A stretch of 64,000 bases of DNA from Pholiota molesta (GCA_014925825.1 JACGCK010000014.1:434001-498000), one strand, 5' to 3'; numbered from the stretch's first letter, positions 47,821-59,816 are shown. The notes: a model not told the origin generated them from the letters alone. Numbers and translations: made by a program.

Positions 47821-48163
47821 ATGGTGAGTATGTCGTGCTGAACGACGAGTACGCACCTCTAATGAACCGTTATGTGAATCTATAGCCTTCCCAAAAGACT
47901 TTCCGCACAAAACGCATTCTCGCTAAGGCCGGCCGTCAAAACAGGTTCGTTTAGGATGGATGGCGGGTTACGAGCAGGAGGTGCTGACAATTTTTGTCGT
48001 TGTGCGTAGGCCTATTCCCCAGTGGTTCCGCCTCAAGACGGACACTAAGATCCAAGTGCGTAGTAACCTGTAACCCGCATTTATGAATCTCTCATTTCAT
48101 GTGCCATTTTTTCAGTACAACGCCAAGCGTCGTCACTGGCGCAGGACCAAGCTCAACATCTAA
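47821..48163 (+). CDS. RPL39: 60S ribosomal protein eL39
   Basis: A tiny basic protein at the exit tunnel of the large ribosomal subunit. Four exons: the ATG alone (47,821-47,823), 47,886-47,944, 48,010-48,055 and 48,116-48,163. Spliced, they read PSQKTFRTKRILAKAGRQNR, then PIPQWFRLKTDTKIQ and YNAKRRHWRRTKLNI, matching the usual 51 residues. The first intron lies directly after the start codon, so no open frame covers the gene; it is found only by splicing. It is divergent from the FKBP gene, with about 270 bp between the starts, a likely shared promoter region. Confidence 0.95.
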
Positions 48164-49339
48164 AGAGCCACTCTTCCGGATGTCGATTTTGTATTCAGTA
48201 TAGATGGGTGATAGGAGAGGACAGCGGCGAGGGACCGACCCCACGAGCAAAAGAAAATGCAGACGGGAGAGCATTGTTTACCACCCATTCATCCGCCATC
48301 TTGCACCTATGTCCATGTTTTCCGCCTGACGTATGGCATATGCATTCCAACATGATTTATCTCGATCTGCTTCCATTCTTTCGTCATTTGATAAGGACTT
48401 GGGTTATGTCTACTGGTTCGGTCATGTTTCTTCTGCTGCTCGTTAACTTGGACAGATTACAGATAATGTCGAAGCTTCATAGTTTTCAATGCGGTCCTCT
48501 CGCCGCAAGCCTCAGCGCTCAGCACGCATCGTTGCAATTTCTCTGCAATCATCTCGGCCTAGAACCCAGCATCAGTCATTCAGTCACTCTTCGACGCTGC
48601 TTCTCTGGCCCTCTGCATGTGTTCTTGAAAGCCTTGACAATATAACCCATGTTTCTCTCGTCCTTTTCTAGAGTTCCAACGTCCATGTTATATAACTGAA
48701 TATGTGTGGTACTTAGGGCCCTTTATTTGTCGAGCCGACGCGTAGAAACTCAATGAAGCGATGGTCTGCAAATACTATCCGACCTGTCCAAGTGAACGCT
48801 CTGTTCTTCCAGACTTTTCAACGCCTTTCGATCAATGTTCAAGCGATACTGTGATCATCACGCAAGTATTTCCGTTTCCTCGCATAGCCATGCTGATTAT
48901 CTACTTGTTTAACTTTCTCAGTTCTGATTCTCATGTCATCCACTCAGGTTGGGTATCTCGGAGATGTATTTGATTTGACCCGTCGCCCACTCAAAATCCC
49001 ATCTATCTAGCCTTATCGATAGCTTCCAGGATTGCCCTCATCGTCTTACCAGCTACTCATTCGGCCGTCGAACACAGGAGATATGGAGCTTTTACTGAAG
49101 GTTTGTCACTGAGGCAGAGGTTGAAGTAATATATCAGACTGCGTCACCGTGGTCGAAGGCAATTAGAGCGTACGGAGAATAATCAGAGCCGCAAGTAGCG
49201 AGATAGATGAGCAACGTAACAACTGTATTCGCGGTCGAAGGCAATTGAATGGAAACGTCGCGAGTCCCTTTTGTGGGCGAGGAGTGTCCTGTATCAACTT
49301 ATATCAATCACTTGCACGGAAGTGAATGAATGGATTCAT
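48164..49339. other. Intergenic
   Basis: 3' flank of eL39 followed by sequence with no recognisable gene or repeat, up to the foldback element that begins at 49,340. Confidence 0.45.
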
Positions 49340-50635
49340 CACAGGACGCGGTACCAAATAAATGTGTGGTATTTATCTGGTGCTTATGTAATGATTTATT
49401 TACATCACATTGCAGATATCTGACCTCAATATATTTAGAAGATATTTGGTACAATTTAATACATAAAAATGGTCAATTTATCTGCTATATATGAGACAGT
49501 TTATTTGGTAGAAACATTGCAAATAAAATGACACCCTTTATTTGGAGAATATTTACAAGTTGAGCAGATTGATTATTCAATAACATATTTACATGATGCA
49601 AACAAAGAACATTTGAATAAACCGAGCAATATTATTCGGTAGGAGTATCTAGATAAATAAAGAGATATTATTTGGTAGTTATTTGGTAGCAGTTATGTAG
49701 TATCAGTATTAAATTTGCTGGGCCAAAAACGGCAAATCGTGAATTTGCCACACCCAAACGGCAAATCTTGAATTTGCCGCGCCAGAATGGCAAATCTGGA
49801 ATTTGCCACGCCAAAAATAGCAAATTGTGAATTTCCCGCGCGAAAACGGCAAATCGTGAATTTGCCGCACCAGAATGGCAAATCTTGAATTTGCCTCGGC
49901 AAAGCGGCAAATCTGGAATTTGCTGCGTGAAAATGGCAAATCTTGAACGGCAAATCATGAATTTGCCGTTTTGGTGCGCCAAATTCCAGATTTGCTGCGC
50001 ATTTTAATGAGGCAAATTCACAATTTGCCGTTTTCATCAAGTTTTCATGTGGCAAATTCAAGATTTGCCATTCTGGTGCGGCAAATTCACAATTTGCCGT
50101 TTTCGCGCGGCAAATTCACAATTTGCCGTTTTCGCGCGGCAAATTCACAATTTGCCATTTTTGGCGTGGCAAATTCCAGATTTGCCATTCTGGCACGGCA
50201 AATTCAAGATTTGCCGTTTGGGTGTGGCAAATTCACGATTTGCCGTTTTTGGCCCAGCAAATTTAATACTGATACCACATAACTGCTACCAAATAACTAC
50301 CAAATAATATCTCTTTATTTATCTAGATACTCCTACCAAATAATATTGCTCGGTTTATTCAAATGTTCTTTGTTTGCATCATGTAAATATGTTATTGAAT
50401 AATCAATCTGCTCAACTTGTAAATATTCTCCAAATAAAGGGTGTCATTTTATTTGCAATGTTTCTACCAAATAAACTGTCTCATATATAGCAGATAAATT
50501 GACCACTTTTATGTATTAAATTGTACCAAATATCTGCTGAATATACTGAGGTCAGATATCTGCAATGTGATGTAAATAAATCATTACATAAGTACGACAT
50601 AAATATCACACATTTATTTGGTACCGCGCCCTGTG
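49340..50635. mobile_element. 1.3-kb foldback transposon-like element (hairpin of hairpins)
   Basis: The whole 1296 bp is an inverted repeat centred near 49,988. The ends read CACAGGACGCGGTACCAAAT and its complement, flanked by CAT on both sides (3-bp target duplication). The outer arms (about 380 bp each) are AT-rich and carry many ACCAAATAA/TTATTTGGT motifs. The inner arms (about 49,715-50,265) are arrays of about 30-bp units whose core GGCAAATTCACAATTTGCC is itself a palindrome, about eight units per arm. No transposase is present. A 3-bp duplication with CAC-starting ends resembles CACTA (EnSpm) elements, an inference only. Confidence 0.85.
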
Positions 50636-51546
50636 CATCTACCAGGAAGAATGCATGCACATCTTTTGCACATCTTAATCTGCACTAGACCTCTTATGTT
50701 CCCAACTTCCATCATCTTGACTCGACCTTGACATATCATGGGATGAAGTTGTGCAAGGTGATCAAATAATTAGGCGCCCCTGCTTTCCATAGGCGCCAGA
50801 CAAGGCTGCCGAATCAGCCGAGGCTAGTGGGCGCATAGGGTCTCAAAAACTGAGTGGCATCTGTGGCAACCGAACTATGTTCGCGGCCAACTGTCACTCG
50901 ACGCCTCTCTTGATATTGACTCTTTCAAGTTTCAAATGAAGTCGAGTCCCACACGCACATGCTGGATGTGCAAGGATATCAAAATGGCGAGCATCGCTAT
51001 AAGAGCTGTGAAGCCGCTAGAACAATCGGGCTGATGCATGATGGGCCATAACTCTGAAGTTTCGTTCGTGGTTGTACATAGTTGTACATGAGGTGCTTCG
51101 TTTGTCAATTTTAGAGTAGTCTCGTATTTCGTGCAGCCACGCACAAGATACATGCGTATTAATTTGACCCTTTGCTTTACAAGTCTTGGATAGGATTTCG
51201 GCTTCGAACCCATCATCTGCATAGACTGTTCAGGAAATAGTATCCTTTGCGATATATATCAGCTGGCTATTCGGCTTGAGATATCTGTAACTCCACCGCA
51301 AATAGCTTTGTGGGTCCAGAGGCATTGGCAGACCATGTGCAGGCTCAAAGAAATGACAACCATCGCGCATAGCTTCTCATGATCATTCAATGTTGACCCT
51401 GCGTCAAGGTTGACCTTGATCAGATCTCAAAACAAACCAGTATAATAACACTGGGGTACAGAGTCTCTTTCCCTATCGTCCAATCCCTTGCTTCTCTTCG
51501 TGAACGATATACTCGTCGAAGTCATCTAACGCTTTCCAGTGTTAAA
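50636..51546. other. Intergenic
   Basis: No recognised gene. A minus-strand open frame at 50,932-51,222 lacks family features. The last 100 bp are the upstream region of the small secreted protein gene. Confidence 0.4.
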
Positions 51547-52011
51547 ATGGTGTTGAAACTCAAGCCCTCCGTTTTTATTTCAAGTCTTGTTATATTCGTG
51601 CTTTGCCTGAGCACGAACTCTTACGCCGCTTTCTCGGTCTGTCCATCCGGGAGTCCTGCTCTTAGGATTCTTGAACCCCTGCGGCGAGACGTAGCGAATG
51701 CCAAAAGAGCACCATCTACATTTCTTCCTCGTTCGTCGATCGTCCTAGACTATGGATATGGTATGCCATCGTCACATTCGTCGAGCATATTTCGCTGATA
51801 TGTTTGGCTTTTTTTTTTTTGTTATTTCTTAGACGCATTCGATCCTTCTGTTTTAGTCCCATCAAGATCTGACTTGCAACCCAGGCCCTCAGCGCCGACT
51901 GGTGGCTATGGTGGTTCGAGTAGTGCAGCGCTCTCGCATGGTATAGCAGGAAAAATGGCTATCTACTCCATTACTTTTGTGTGCGCACTTGTTTCCATAT
52001 TGCCGTGTTGA
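51547..52011 (+). CDS. Small secreted protein, probably GPI-anchored
   Basis: Two exons, 51,547 to about 51,760 and about 51,829-52,011, joined over a GTATGC...TTCTTAG intron after LDYGY. The product is about 130 residues: a signal peptide (MVLKLKPSVFISSLVIFVLC), a short middle rich in Ser and Pro (RSDLQPRPSAPTGGYGGSSS), and a C-terminal hydrophobic end (MAIYSITFVCALVSILPC) preceded by small residues (SSSAALSHG). That layout fits a GPI-attachment signal. No known domain. A cell-surface or wall-associated role is inferred from the signals only. Confidence 0.65.
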
Positions 52012-53500
52012 TCTAGTTACTTTTTGTACCACTCTTATGCGCAATTTTCTTCCTTAAATCGTGTACAGTATTAGCTTTGCAACACTAAGCCATTGTAGAA
52101 TGTTAACATTACTGTTTGCTTACAACTGAGAAAGCGAAATTTCTGATACGCGTCTTCCAAGGAAACAAAAAAAAATCTTGAACAACCTAAGATTAGCGAT
52201 ATACTTAGCCGTTAAATTGCAGCAGGTAGATAAATAAATGAACTTCGAACCTTTGGAGACCAATTGAAGACAAAGAGCGCACTTCATGCCTTTTCACTCT
52301 GTACCATACATTTTGGGATTGAAAATGATCAATGAGGACTCAAACTCATTATACCGTGAGCGAACCCTGGGCTTTGAGCGCTATGCGCGCAACGCGCGTG
52401 CGCCCACCGTGCGCCTTTGCTTCCGCCCATCTCGGCACTGGCGGCAGAGGCATCCCGTCGGCTCCGTTCCGTCTCCCCGCCCGCGGCGCCTCCGCCAGCG
52501 TTGTCCGTTGGCGGGGCTGTCAGGCTTTAATGGACTCCGCGCAATTCGTACGGAGCTGTTGGTCCGTCTCGCGAGGTTAAGGGGCGTGTGGCAGTGGCGG
52601 TACAATTTGAATCGGTCTGTGTCAATGTGATGTCATGGTGAACGTTCGTGCCCAATGTATGTCCTTCCTTCGCGTGTGAGACCGGTCCCTGGGGCTTGGG
52701 AAGCCATCGGTGCTCTATTTGTGGCGAGAGTTCAGGAACTAGAGCAGATAGGATAGACCACCATAAGCAGTATATGTTTCCTATGTGTGGATTACTGACA
52801 TGTCATACATACACTTTCTTTGGTGAGACGGCAACTAAAGAACCCTCCAGATAACAGTCACCGTGGAAGGAATGGGTTCAATGTATCGCGGATATGAATG
52901 GACTGCTAGATCCTGGAGTATCAAGCTAAGTTTGCAATCCCCAGTTTAGGTACGCCAGCAGGCTAGAGCAGGCTCCGTGCCGGGCGAGGTTTATTTTGCA
53001 CCATGCCTGACTGTCAGCGTTTACCGCGAACATAAAGAAGTTACGGAAGGTAAAAGAATGCATAATGCTCAGAACTCATACAGACATGTTCTAGCCAAGG
53101 AAATGGAACATGGTGTTCCGCTGGCGCGCCGTTCCTTTCTTGCACGGTAAACCGAAAGTCGCGACTGAGCCAGAGTCGTCGAAGGTCGAAGGGGCACGAT
53201 GGAAAGCTGGCCATTGGGAAGCCACGAATATGAGTCCCAGGACGATGAGTAAGTGAACGTTATGACATGTGGTTAGTGCGCAATGGCTGGACGCTGTCAT
53301 CGACGGCGAGGAAGAGATGTGGAATGAATGGTCGGAGCGGCGTGGCCATGTGATTGCCTTCCCCGGAATGTGACGTCGATCCGCTCGGGACTCGGATGCG
53401 GATATCACGGGGAGCCGACTGAATATGGCGCCCTACAAAACCCAGTCTCACATTGAAGATCACCATAGCATACACATCCGCCACCACACCCTCTCTCACC
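52012..53500. other. Intergenic and malate synthase upstream region
   Basis: A GC-rich, arginine-biased patch at 52,380-52,600 stands out from AT-rich surroundings. It has open frames on several strands but no domain. The last few hundred bases precede the malate synthase start; no regulatory motif is firmly identified. Confidence 0.4.
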
Positions 53501-55430
53501 ATGGTCCAAGGCGTTAAAATTCATTCCAAAGTCGCCCCTCAGGCTCAGGCCGAGATCTTCACCGATGGCGCACTCAAGTTCCTCGCCGCCCTCCACCGCA
53601 CCTTCGAGTCGACTCGCCAGTCGCTCCTCGTCGCCCGTGAGGACGCTCAACGCCGCTATGACTCGGGTGTTGCACTCGACTTCCCCTCTGAGACTGCCCA
53701 CATCCGTGCCGAGCCTTCATGGCACTGCGCACCACCCGCGCCAGGTCTTGAGGACCGCCGCATCGAGATTACTGGCCCAACCGACCGCAAGATGGTCATC
53801 AACGCGCTCAACAGCGGCGCCAAGACATTCATGGCTGACTTCGAAGGTGCGTTTATTCTTGCTCTTACCCCGCCCACCTAAGCGGGTGCTCGCGTTACCG
53901 AATATTGATGCGAAGAGCACTTCGCAGATTCAAGCGCGCCTACTTTTGCCAACATGGTAAATGGACAGGTCAACTTGCGCGATGCGATTCGGCGTCAGAT
54001 CGATTTTGAGGCGGGAGGAAAGAGCTATAAGCTCATTGAAAACCCAGCGGTTCTCATAGTGCGGTTCGTAATAACTCTGTCGTCTCTCATGGTTATTTTT
54101 GCTTATCTTGCTATCTTTGCAGCCCCCGTGGATGGCACCTGGATGAACCCCGCGTTACCATCGATAACCACCCCGTCTCTGGCTCTCTATTCGACTTTGC
54201 GCTCTACTTCTACCACAATGCTCACGAGCTCGTGAAGCGCGGGTCCGGACCTTACTTCTATCTTCCCAAGATGGAGCATTATCTTGAAGCGCGTCTGTGG
54301 AACGATGTGTTCGTGTTCTCGCAGTCTTATATCGGCATGCAACACAACACTATCCGCGCAACTGTGCTCATAGAGACACTCCCTGCCGCATTCCAGATGG
54401 AGGAGATCCTCTTCGAGCTTCGCAATCATTCCTCCGGCCTCAACTGTGGACGGTAAGACGCATTGGTGTGCTATTTTTGGAGCTCCAGCTCATATAGTTA
54501 TTTTTAGATGGGATTACATCTTCAGCTTCATCAAAAAGCGAAGAGCTGACCGTGGCGCCGTGCTCCCTGATCGCAAAGACGTAACCATGACCGTTCCTTT
54601 CATGGATGCCTATGTACGTCTCCTGATCCAGACATGCCACAAGTACGCGTTTTTTTGTTTCGTTTGAATCGTTAACTTACCTCATGTCCAGGCGTAAAGT
54701 TGCTGCTATGGGCGGAATGTCTGCTCAGATTCCCATCAAGGACGATCCCAAGGCGAATGAAGTCGCCATGGCCAAGGTTCGAGCCGACAAGCTTCGCGAG
54801 GTCACTGCTGGACATGACGGTACTTGGATTGCCCACCCCCTCATCAACAAGATCGCCCGTGAAGTGTTCGATCAAAACATGCCCGGACCCAACCAGGTAA
54901 ATACACCTACATCTCACCTCTCAGAAGGAACACACATATTCATATTCCTGCTTTAGTACTATAACCTCCGCTCCGATGTCAAGGTCGCCGCTTCCGATCT
55001 GCTCAACACCAATATTCCCGGCAAGATCACCTCCGAAGGCGTGCGCGAGAACGTCGAGACGTGTCTCGCCTACACCGCCGCCTGGATCGGGGGGAACGGG
55101 TGCATCCCGCTCAACTACCTCATGGAGGACGCCGCCACCGCCGAGATCACGCGGGTGCAGCTGTGGCAGTGGGTGCACTACGGCGCGCGCCTCGCGGACA
55201 CGGGCGTGCCCGTCACCGCGGAGGGCATCGATGCGGTGATCAGGGAGGTCGCGCCTGGGCTGAAGAAGATCGTCGCGGGGCTCAAGGACGAGAACGTGGG
55301 CATTGCGGTGGAGTATTTGAAGGGGCAGATCAGGAAGACGTGGCCGAGCGAGTTTTTGACGAGCGATTTGATGGGCTATCTGGCTATGCACGATGGTGTT
55401 GAGCCTGGCCTCCAGCGCGCGTCGCTCTGA
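53501..55430 (+). CDS. Malate synthase (glyoxylate cycle)
   Basis: It condenses glyoxylate with acetyl-CoA to malate, letting the cell grow on C2 compounds and fatty acids. Six exons: 53,501-53,846, 53,928-54,063, 54,123-54,452, 54,508-54,642, 54,692-54,896 and 54,957-55,430. Motifs of the A-type enzyme: [35 protein letters not shown] (catalytic Arg), [20 protein letters not shown] (catalytic Glu), [34 protein letters not shown] and [20 protein letters not shown]. All junctions are in frame. The expected length of about 540 residues is met. The C-terminus is RASL, not the usual SKL-type peroxisomal signal, so location may be cytosolic or may use a weak signal. Confidence 0.95.
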
Positions 55431-56045
55431 GTGACGGACACTCTTCATGATTGAACGCCTTTTCTCTTCGGTATCCCGCCTTTCTTGCGGTCTTATTTAT
55501 CCACATCTCCACAAGATATTCTAGTCTCCCAAGCCAGTTAAAAACTTGTACACATTTCGTCACCGCCGAAGCCCGCATAGCTGCAACACTTAAATCATAG
55601 ACTCTGTCCTTTCCATTGTGCAATCCCATCTCATGTAGTAGTATTGGCATTTTATACGTACGATTATGACACGCATGTTCTATTGAAATTGCGATCGATA
55701 GCCGTATGTAGTCAGCTCTGGTGAGCTGAGAAGAGCCCCGTATCTTTTGCGACACGATCAAGAGCGTGTTGGATCATATTTGGAGTTTCTTTAGATGCAA
55801 GACACGAATGTATGCCAGTATCTCAGGTAAAAGCTCGTTTGATCTAGACCCGCAATCGCATTCTAATTATATCTCAAAACTTTCCCCGCACTGCTGCGTT
55901 CGGTTGTACCACTGCTAGAAATGCCCGTTTATTTGGCTTAGCTCAGCTTTCAGAGTTTTGGGCTCAAGTGATCTGCGTCAACAGAAAGTATATATGATGT
56001 TGGGTAATTAGAGAAGCTGCACTTGCCTTCGCTACTTACGGGTCA
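55431..56045. other. Intergenic
   Basis: 3' flank of malate synthase and upstream region of the next gene; no coding feature seen. Confidence 0.5.
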
Positions 56046-56951
56046 TGAGGACTTTCAATTTCGACCTTATGGCATTGACCGCTACCGTTGTTATTCAATG
56101 TACGTGCTTTTGGCGTAAGGTTATTGTACATTATATTCAACTAATATTCCTCGTCTTCTGTAGTTATGGATATGGCCAGAGCTCAAGATTCAGAGCCTGC
56201 AAGTGCAACTATCACAATCCTCGCCCCAGATTCCTCTTTTTTATTTGACAACGTTAACGATGGCACTTTGGTCTACACCGACGTTACTCAAAAAGGCGTA
56301 GCGATATCTGGACAGACTACTTACGCGGCACTAGCAGTCGGTGCTGCTGAATATGTGACAACGGAGCCTATTCTAAACAAAGTAGCTACTGCAACGACTA
56401 CGTTCACCTGGTCTGGTACGTTTGATTAGACATGTCATGGACTTGTTGACTATTTCTGATCAGTGAGAGGTGTATTTTCTCTTCTAGTTGGGATTGTCGC
56501 CGACGTTTCGCATGCAGAATATGAGATCTCCGAGACCGACGGTGCACAACTATTAGATCTCCAGTGCACGTACTCGGACGGTGTTTCGGGAGCATGCTCG
56601 AACGTCGTGCGACAGGGAGATGGAAATTTCGTCGGCGATGTTACGGGTCGTCCCCGTGAAGCCACCTTTACACCTATTATATTGACAGTATCAGCCTCTA
56701 CGTCAACATCGACGCCAACACCGTCAGCTAACGCGCTGCTGCCCCCGCAAGGACAAGCGGTCCAGAACACGACCAGATCTGTTGCTATCAGCCAGAGTAC
56801 ATTCAATCAGACGTCTCAAACTCGTGCCGCGCTCATTCCGACTTCTACCACGAGCGCTGCGGCCGCGTTCAAGAGCTTTATGGGCCAGAACATTATGAAA
56901 TATTGGATGGTCTTTCTATTCGCTGTAGCGGTTCAGGCTTGTGGAGCATAG
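56046..56951 (+). CDS. Secreted GPI-anchor-like protein
   Basis: Three exons. Exon 1 (56,046 to about 56,100) gives MRTFNFDLMALTATVVIQ, joined after a GTACGT...CTGTAG intron to MDMARAQDSEPASATITILA. Exon 2 ends at ATTTFTWS. A further exon begins VGIVADVSHAEYEISETDGA, then LQCTYSDGVSGACSNV with paired cysteines, a Ser/Thr-rich stalk (STSTSTPTPSAN and many Thr/Ser), and a C-terminal hydrophobic end (NIMKYWMVFLFAVAVQACGA). Signal peptide, O-glycosylation-rich stalk and hydrophobic tail together suggest a GPI-anchored wall protein. No enzyme domain seen. A similar layout occurs in the smaller gene at 51,547, though the sequences are not alike. Confidence 0.7.
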
Positions 56952-57996
56952 CCGTAAATTATTCTTACTGTGGACTTACTCTTTTCCAAACTTGTATTTA
57001 TATCTATATTTTTTGGTCAAACGCCGAGCGTACAAGGGATGATCTGTGAGCATCTTTGTACCCACAAGCGCTTGGCCCGCGTACGATCTTCGTAGCTCCG
57101 GCGGTGGAGTACCTGGGACAGTGGCTGAGCGCATGCTATTATGATTATGATCTGCATTGATCTGCATAGAGCCCAAGCTCAATGCAAGTCGTACTTGCGA
57201 TAGGTGTCGGCAGGTGCGGTCAGCACTGCTTTGGATGTTTCTGATCATGATTGCTGTTTCGTACTTCTGAGGGTGGGTTCAAGGTAGGTTTCGCTTCTCT
57301 TTCGTCTTCTACGCTCTGCTCTGTAAATGGTGCTCGGATGACGTATGGACTCTGCCATTGCCACTCATGCTGTGCTTTTTGGTAAAAACATCCGTAATTC
57401 CGACGATCCTATGTATGCCTGAGCCATACAGAAAGAGTGTGAAACTATACTTACTTGCTTGGGATCGACACATTGGCCGCCCGAATATATTCATTCAAGG
57501 TCTTCTATGCCGTTAGGCCTGGATACATCTAGAATTCCTCGATATTCATAATCTGTCACGTAATTTGCCTTGAGATGAGCGCGCATGCATTCATACTATG
57601 GTGACCAATGATTCTTGTACAAGGTCTGTACTACGTTCTTGTAAATTTAAAGCCTTCGAGCATCCTCTGATTAGAAAGATTCTGACATGTTTAAAAAATG
57701 CAAGAGAATTGCCCTTTTATTCATACATATTGCATCATATTGTATGAGCTATCTAGATCGCAACTCCGTAAGTTATGGTACATAAGTATACTGTACTTAA
57801 CAACAGTTGTTTACCGATTTAGACCTGAATGTTTCGTTGATAGCCTTCGTTGATGCCAACACGGCCGCGATCGCGGCGACTGTCAATGTTCGAACTGATG
57901 GCTAACCGTGATGAAGCTTATGAAGTGCAACCAGAAGCAACCCTTGCGCGATAGATATAAAGCAGGCAACGGTGTTCCAAGGATCCCACACATACA
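56952..57996. other. Intergenic
   Basis: No recognised gene. The last stretch before 57,997 is the upstream region of the first 7-TM gene (TATAAAGCAGGC near 57,956 is a possible TATA box). Confidence 0.45.
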
Positions 57997-59239
57997 ATGC
58001 CTATTTTTTTAGGCGCTACGGCCAATGAAGACACTCAACCTCACCTTCAGCTGATTGGGACTCTCATCGTCGCCGTCGTTTATGGTTTCATAACATGTCT
58101 CTTTCTCCACACCATCTCACTGCTGATAAGCAACACGAAACACTCATACACGAGCACTATGCGTCTAATTCTCATAATTTATATCGCCGTCATGTACTCG
58201 TTCAGCACAGGGTCTGCGATCCAAGCTTTTGTGTATATCACTGGCACAGGACCCGCTTCCACGGCGACTACTACAACTCCAAACATAATCAACATGAACG
58301 AGCCCATGTTCCTTCCACTCGCAATTTTTGGGGCCGACGGTTTCATGGTCAGTTTGAATGCTCCTGATATTTTGACAGTACGGCTGATGTAGACATATTA
58401 TACTTCTTGTGTCCTAGCTTTGGCGCAGCATTATCCTATACCGAACCGCGTCATTGCGATATCGAGTAATACTATATGGTGTTCTGTTCTGCATTTCGAC
58501 GGGTACCCTGAGTACGTCCCTCCCAGTCAATTACTGTTCAGACAATCCTTAACGCCAGATCATCACTGGTGCGTGACAGCTTCATCTATCCTGTTCTACC
58601 TGGCACCAAAGATACCTGCTTTCAATGCTTTGAACGCGCCATTGACACCGAGCGTCATCACAATATCCATCACAACATGTCTCAACCTCGTTCTCACGTC
58701 AATCATTGTTGGAAGACTTATATATCACCAGGAAGGCATCCGACGTGCTCTTGGCGCGCAATTTAGCTCTCCATATATGAGGGTGATTTTTATGCTCGTC
58801 GAATCTTGCAGCCTGATTGTTGTTACGGGCATCATATTCCTGGTATTCGTGGCTCGGGGTAACATGAAGACATACAATGGCTGCATCATCCCATTCCTTC
58901 TATTACCACATGTTTGTGTGAGTTCTTAATATCGTGCTATCTTTTGACTCCACATTAACGCTCCAGACTGTCACTTACTAGGTGCTGTCGCCTTTGATCG
59001 TCATCTATCAGGTAGCCAGAGGACGTGCAATTACCAAGTCAACCATTAGGCTCTCACAAATTCGCACTCCCAATATCGAAGGGATGATGGATGAGTGCCT
59101 TTCAAATGCAAGGCCCATACAATTTAACAAGACAAAGAGCAGTACCTTCGACCAAAGTAGCATGCACGAATCCGAATACCCACAAAATGACAAGCGGCCG
59201 ATGGAAAGCCAGGAAACCTTGTCAAACTCTCTTGCATAA
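57997..59239 (+). CDS. 7-TM integral membrane protein, basidiomycete family, copy 1
   Basis: Four exons, spliced at FM|LWR (58,347), after STGTL (about 58,511) and HVC|VLS (about 58,918). They give about 340 residues with seven hydrophobic segments: LIVAVVYGFITCLFLHTISL, LILIIYIAVMYSFSTGSAIQ, FLPLAIFGADGFM/LWRSIILY, ILYGVLFCIST, VITISITTCLNLVLTSIIVG, VIFMLVESCSLIVVTGIIFL and CIIPFLLLPHVC/VLSPLIVI, then a polar tail. The GADGFMLWR/ILYR motif after TM3 is typical of a large Agaricomycete 7-TM family with no known ligand. A paralogue lies at 61,456. Receptor-like topology is visible, but signalling is not established. Intact. Confidence 0.75.
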
Positions 59240-59663
59240 GGCTGAGCCTTAAAAATCCTAACATTGTACATTACATTAGCAATAGGCCATCGCCGTAAAT
59301 TATTGACATATCACTATTTAAAGTATCATTTCTCGTAGAGTGACATGGGCTCTATGGAATTCACCGCGACAAGTATGTAGTGATAGCGTTCGACGTGGAA
59401 TCTGGATTCTGTAGAATTTTTCGATACCAGGAAATCGTCGCTACTGAGCGTTAAGATTCTTGAGTAATATAGAGAACGTCGAGCAGTGACGAAATTTGTT
59501 AGTGGATCAGATTAGATCGTGGAAGTCACTAATTGCCGCTTTTGTTTTCTTGGGCGGAAATCGCTGATAATATCACCCCATTAACATTGCCTGGGGTGAA
59601 ATAAAACTACCCATAGATGTTTTATCGCACAACACAATTGAGAAGCTTACAAGCTACATATTC
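59240..59663. other. Intergenic
   Basis: No gene; 3' flank of the first 7-TM gene. Confidence 0.45.
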
Positions 59664-59802
59664 ACAGGGTGCAGGACCAAATAAATGGTCGACATTTATG
59701 CAAAAGGTATTCAAAACAATGGCCATTTATGTAAATAAATACGCCTTTTGTGGCATATATTTCACATAAATCATGACATTTTATTTGGTCCTGCACCCCG
59801 TG
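59664..59802. mobile_element. 139-bp MITE, same family ends as the 1.3-kb foldback element
   Basis: The ends CACAGGGTGCAGGACCAAAT and CACGGGGTGCAGGACCAAAT (complement of right end) are flanked by ATT on both sides. Most of the element folds back on itself. The ends differ from those of the 49,340 element at only a few positions, and both elements continue with AAATAAATG-like sequence. Confidence 0.85.
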
Positions 59803-59816
59803 ATTGAGAGAGTCGT

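Noticed and set aside
49715..50265. CRISPR-like array of short repeats
   Set aside because: Units are palindromic, mirrored around a centre and separated by near-identical sequence, not unique spacers; the window is eukaryotic.
52380..52600. GC-rich patch as a gene or CpG-island-like element
   Set aside because: Several frames are open, none with a domain or splice sites; only composition is notable.
54921..55448. A 175-codon minus-strand frame
   Set aside because: Antisense to the last malate synthase exon; no motif.
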